Origin: CAYNNP01 sp964398215
GTDB lineage: Bacteria > Planctomycetota > Planctomycetia > Pirellulales > Pirellulaceae
Length of the DNA: 7,580 bases
NCBI GenBank assembly: GCA_964398215.1
Contig: CAYNNP010000281.1
Coordinates: 1 to 7,580, forward strand
Reading direction: 5' to 3'
How positions within the stretch are numbered: position 1 is the stretch's first letter; each line of letters begins with the position of its first letter. A model generated the notes under the pieces. It searched no databases and had not been told where the DNA came from. It saw only the letters and a program-made list of their open reading frames with translations. This document shows, one piece after another, positions 6,083 through 7,580 of the stretch. The position numbers and the translations under genes were made by a program.

Positions 6083-7360
6083 ATGGTCCGAATGAAACGA
6101 GAACGTTTTGAGGATTTGCCAGATCCCACGTTATTATCTTGGCAAAGCCTAACAGCAAAGCGGATCCGCACCTGCCCCCAACGCAATGCAACTGAATTGA
6201 CAGCTCTTTCTGATCTTATGATTAACCCTCGTCAAACTCAGGATCGCGAGCACCTGATGTTGGCGTCCTATGCGATGCACAGTTGTGATACGAAAGGGCG
6301 CTTGTTCCCTGAAACGCAACATTCTTATCGCGGTCCATTCGCTCGAGATCGCGACCGGATTTTACACAGCAGTGCGTTTCGTCGTTTGGCTGGCAAGATG
6401 CAAGTCTTCACGGGCGAAATGGGAATTTATCATCGAACACGTTTAACGCACACCATTGAAGTCGCGTCCGTTGCCCGCACGATGGCTCGAACGCTGCGAT
6501 TGAACGAAGATTTGACAGAAGCGTTGGCATTGATGCACGACATCGGGCACCCACCGTATGGCCATTGCGGGGAAGATGCGTTGGACGATTGTATGCGGGA
6601 CGTTGGTGGTTTTTCGCACAACGGATTCGCGCTGGTGATCGTCCAAGAGCTTGAGCAGCGGTACAGCGATTTTCCAGGATTGAATTTGTCGGTGGAAACG
6701 CTGGGCGGGCAAGACGATCGAGCGCACAAGGCCGAAGCGGCTCGGGGCCGAGCACCTTTGTTGGAAGTTCAGCTGGTGGACCTTGCGGATTCGATTGCCT
6801 ACGACGCGCACGATGTCGACGACGCTTTGCAGATGGGGTTGTTGACGATCAACGAGCTTTCGGAGCTGGCAATTATCAAGCGTGCGCTTCACTCGGTTCG
6901 CAGCCAGTTTGGTCAGCTACCAAGTACACAGCTTCGCCAAAGCCTTGTGCACGAACTGATCGATCTTCAAGTGAGCGATTTGCTGGGTGAGGCTGTCGTG
7001 GTGCTGGAAGGGCTGGAGGGTCTGACGCTGGATGAAGTGTGTGAGTCTGGTGTGCGGTTAAAACATAGCCAGGAATTGTCATTACAACGCGCTGAACTGG
7101 AGTCTTTTCTGTTCCAGGCTGTCTATCGACATCGGCGTCTGATTCCGGTCCGCGATGCTGCGTCGGCCCGATTGCACGAACTTTTTCAGTTGCTGCAGCA
7201 GAACCCTGCAAGGCTGCCATTGCGGTTCCGGCGTCGTGTGGAAACAAAGGGAATCCAGTTGGCGATCGGAGAATACTTGGCTGGCATGACGGACGCATTT
7301 TGTGACGCACAGTGGGGGCACGCCACGAAATCAAGCTCCGGACCACTTGCTGATTGGTAA
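6083..7360 (+). CDS. HD-domain dNTP triphosphohydrolase (dGTPase-like) family protein
   Basis: A cytoplasmic metal-dependent enzyme of the family that hydrolyses dNTPs to deoxynucleosides and triphosphate. Family landmarks are clear: YRGPFARDRDRILHSSAFRRL (starting at 82, near the N-terminus of the conserved region), H123 in RLTHTIEV, H152-D153 in MHDIGHPPYGH, and D236 in VDLADSIAYDAHD. Together these supply the usual H...HD...D metal site. The segment GFSHNGFALVIV (177-188) aligns with the family's HN-x-Q-x-L-R motif, but the Gln and Arg are replaced by F182 and V185. The C-terminal half (about 250-425) is helical and less conserved. The ATG at 6083 gives 425 residues and has an AAAAGGG upstream. 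However, residues 1-45 show nothing I recognise, and the ATG at 6218 (MINPRQTQDREH) would give about 380 residues and a more typical N-terminus, though with no Shine-Dalgarno. It is transcribed divergently from uvrA. The family is confident; substrate preference and start are not. Confidence 0.9.
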   Translation: MVRMKRERFEDLPDPTLLSWQSLTAKRIRTCPQRNATELTALSDLMINPRQTQDREHLMLASYAMHSCDTKGRLFPETQHSYRGPFARDRDRILHSSAFRRLAGKMQVFTGEMGIYHRTRLTHTIEVASVARTMARTLRLNEDLTEALALMHDIGHPPYGHCGEDALDDCMRDVGGFSHNGFALVIVQELEQRYSDFPGLNLSVETLGGQDDRAHKAEAARGRAPLLEVQLVDLADSIAYDAHDVDDALQMGLLTINELSELAIIKRALHSVRSQFGQLPSTQLRQSLVHELIDLQVSDLLGEAVVVLEGLEGLTLDEVCESGVRLKHSQELSLQRAELESFLFQAVYRHRRLIPVRDAASARLHELFQLLQQNPARLPLRFRRRVETKGIQLAIGEYLAGMTDAFCDAQWGHATKSSSGPLADW

Positions 7361-7380
7361 ATCAACGAGTGAAAGGGTAG

Positions 7381-7580
7381 CCATTCGTATTGATTGATTT
7401 GCCGCAGAGATGGTGGCTTTCAAAGTGGCCGTCGATCTCCGAGCGACGCAGCCCGACCGAACAGGCAGCCAATTGTATTGATTGGGATCGTACAGGAATG
7501 CCGGCCAATGGCCTGATCGAACTTGCGATCCGAATTCTTAACAACTGGGCGACACAAAGTCGGGCTACATCTCTGGGGAC
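7381..7580 (+). other. Unassigned right edge with one open plus-strand frame
   Basis: After the dNTPase stop, the frame starting at 7381 runs without a stop to the window end (about 66 codons). Its only ATG is at 7498 (MPANGLIELAIRILNNW); TTG codons at 7390 and 7399 are alternative starts. The upstream part is unusually Trp rich (RWWLSKW), which argues against ordinary coding sequence. I recognise no family and see no Shine-Dalgarno or terminator. A 60-codon minus-strand frame (7544-7362) covers the same DNA and is no better supported. This may be the beginning of a downstream gene or simply intergenic DNA. Confidence 0.25.

Noticed and set aside
6197..6225. TTGACA at 6197-6202 as a promoter for a later dNTPase start
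   Set aside because: At 16-18 bp spacing there is no reasonable -10 element; the nearest TATGAT is only 14 bp away and overlaps the candidate ATG.
7351..7364. TGATT-GGTA-AATCA hairpin at the dNTPase stop codon
   Set aside because: A 5-bp A/T-rich stem with no following T tract is too weak to call a terminator.
7387..7484. GTATTGATTG repeated at 7387-7396 and 7475-7484
   Set aside because: A single 10-bp A/T-rich direct repeat with no flanking structure is likely chance.
1..7580. Search for a defence system, mobile element, CRISPR array or tRNA
   Set aside because: No transposase, integrase, toxin-antitoxin pair, repeat-spacer array or cloverleaf was visible; the HD enzyme alone, without phage-defence neighbours, does not justify a defence call.

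Overview
The window looks like ordinary chromosomal DNA from a planctomycete, probably near Rhodopirellula/Blastopirellula. The evidence is the 219-residue hypothetical protein, which carries a CCRR...DERSRR pattern near its N-terminus and a C-terminal C-x-x-LR-x-I-x-GNPFR motif. I associate this pairing with a lineage-expanded planctomycete family. The GC content is moderate, Shine-Dalgarno sites are mostly weak, and an S9 peptidase with a signal peptide is present. This placement rests on recognition from memory, not on a database search.

Layout. (1) Positions 1-138 hold the edge of an unidentified gene plus a short spacer; the better candidate is a minus-strand gene starting at 102 and running off the left edge. 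(2) Positions 139-2202 (+) encode an exported S9-family serine peptidase (beta-propeller plus alpha/beta-hydrolase), followed by a weak hairpin. (3) Convergent to it lies a three-gene minus-strand block, read in the order uvrA (6013-3419), a four-helix membrane protein (3422-2946) and the 219-residue planctomycete-type protein (2926-2267). uvrA and the membrane gene share an ATGA stop/start overlap with a good internal Shine-Dalgarno, and the third gene follows after 19 bp, so the three are probably co-transcribed. (4) Diverging from uvrA across about 69 bp is an HD-domain dNTP triphosphohydrolase homologue (6083-7360, +). (5) Positions 7361-7580 contain no gene I can identify, but one plus-strand frame stays open to the window end.

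How the genes may work together. UvrA is the damage sensor of nucleotide excision repair, and the HD enzyme is of a type that degrades dNTPs, so the divergent pair joins DNA repair with nucleotide-pool control. The membrane protein and the 219-residue protein have no known function; their only link to repair is their position downstream of uvrA. The S9 peptidase probably works on peptides outside the cytoplasm and has no evident tie to the rest.

The points most worth a second look are the compact UvrA, which keeps its UvrB-binding region but lacks almost the whole insertion domain; the tight translational coupling of an unknown membrane protein to uvrA; and the altered HN-x-Q-x-L-R segment of the dNTPase homologue. 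I saw no mobile element, CRISPR array, tRNA, rRNA, phage gene or recognisable defence system.
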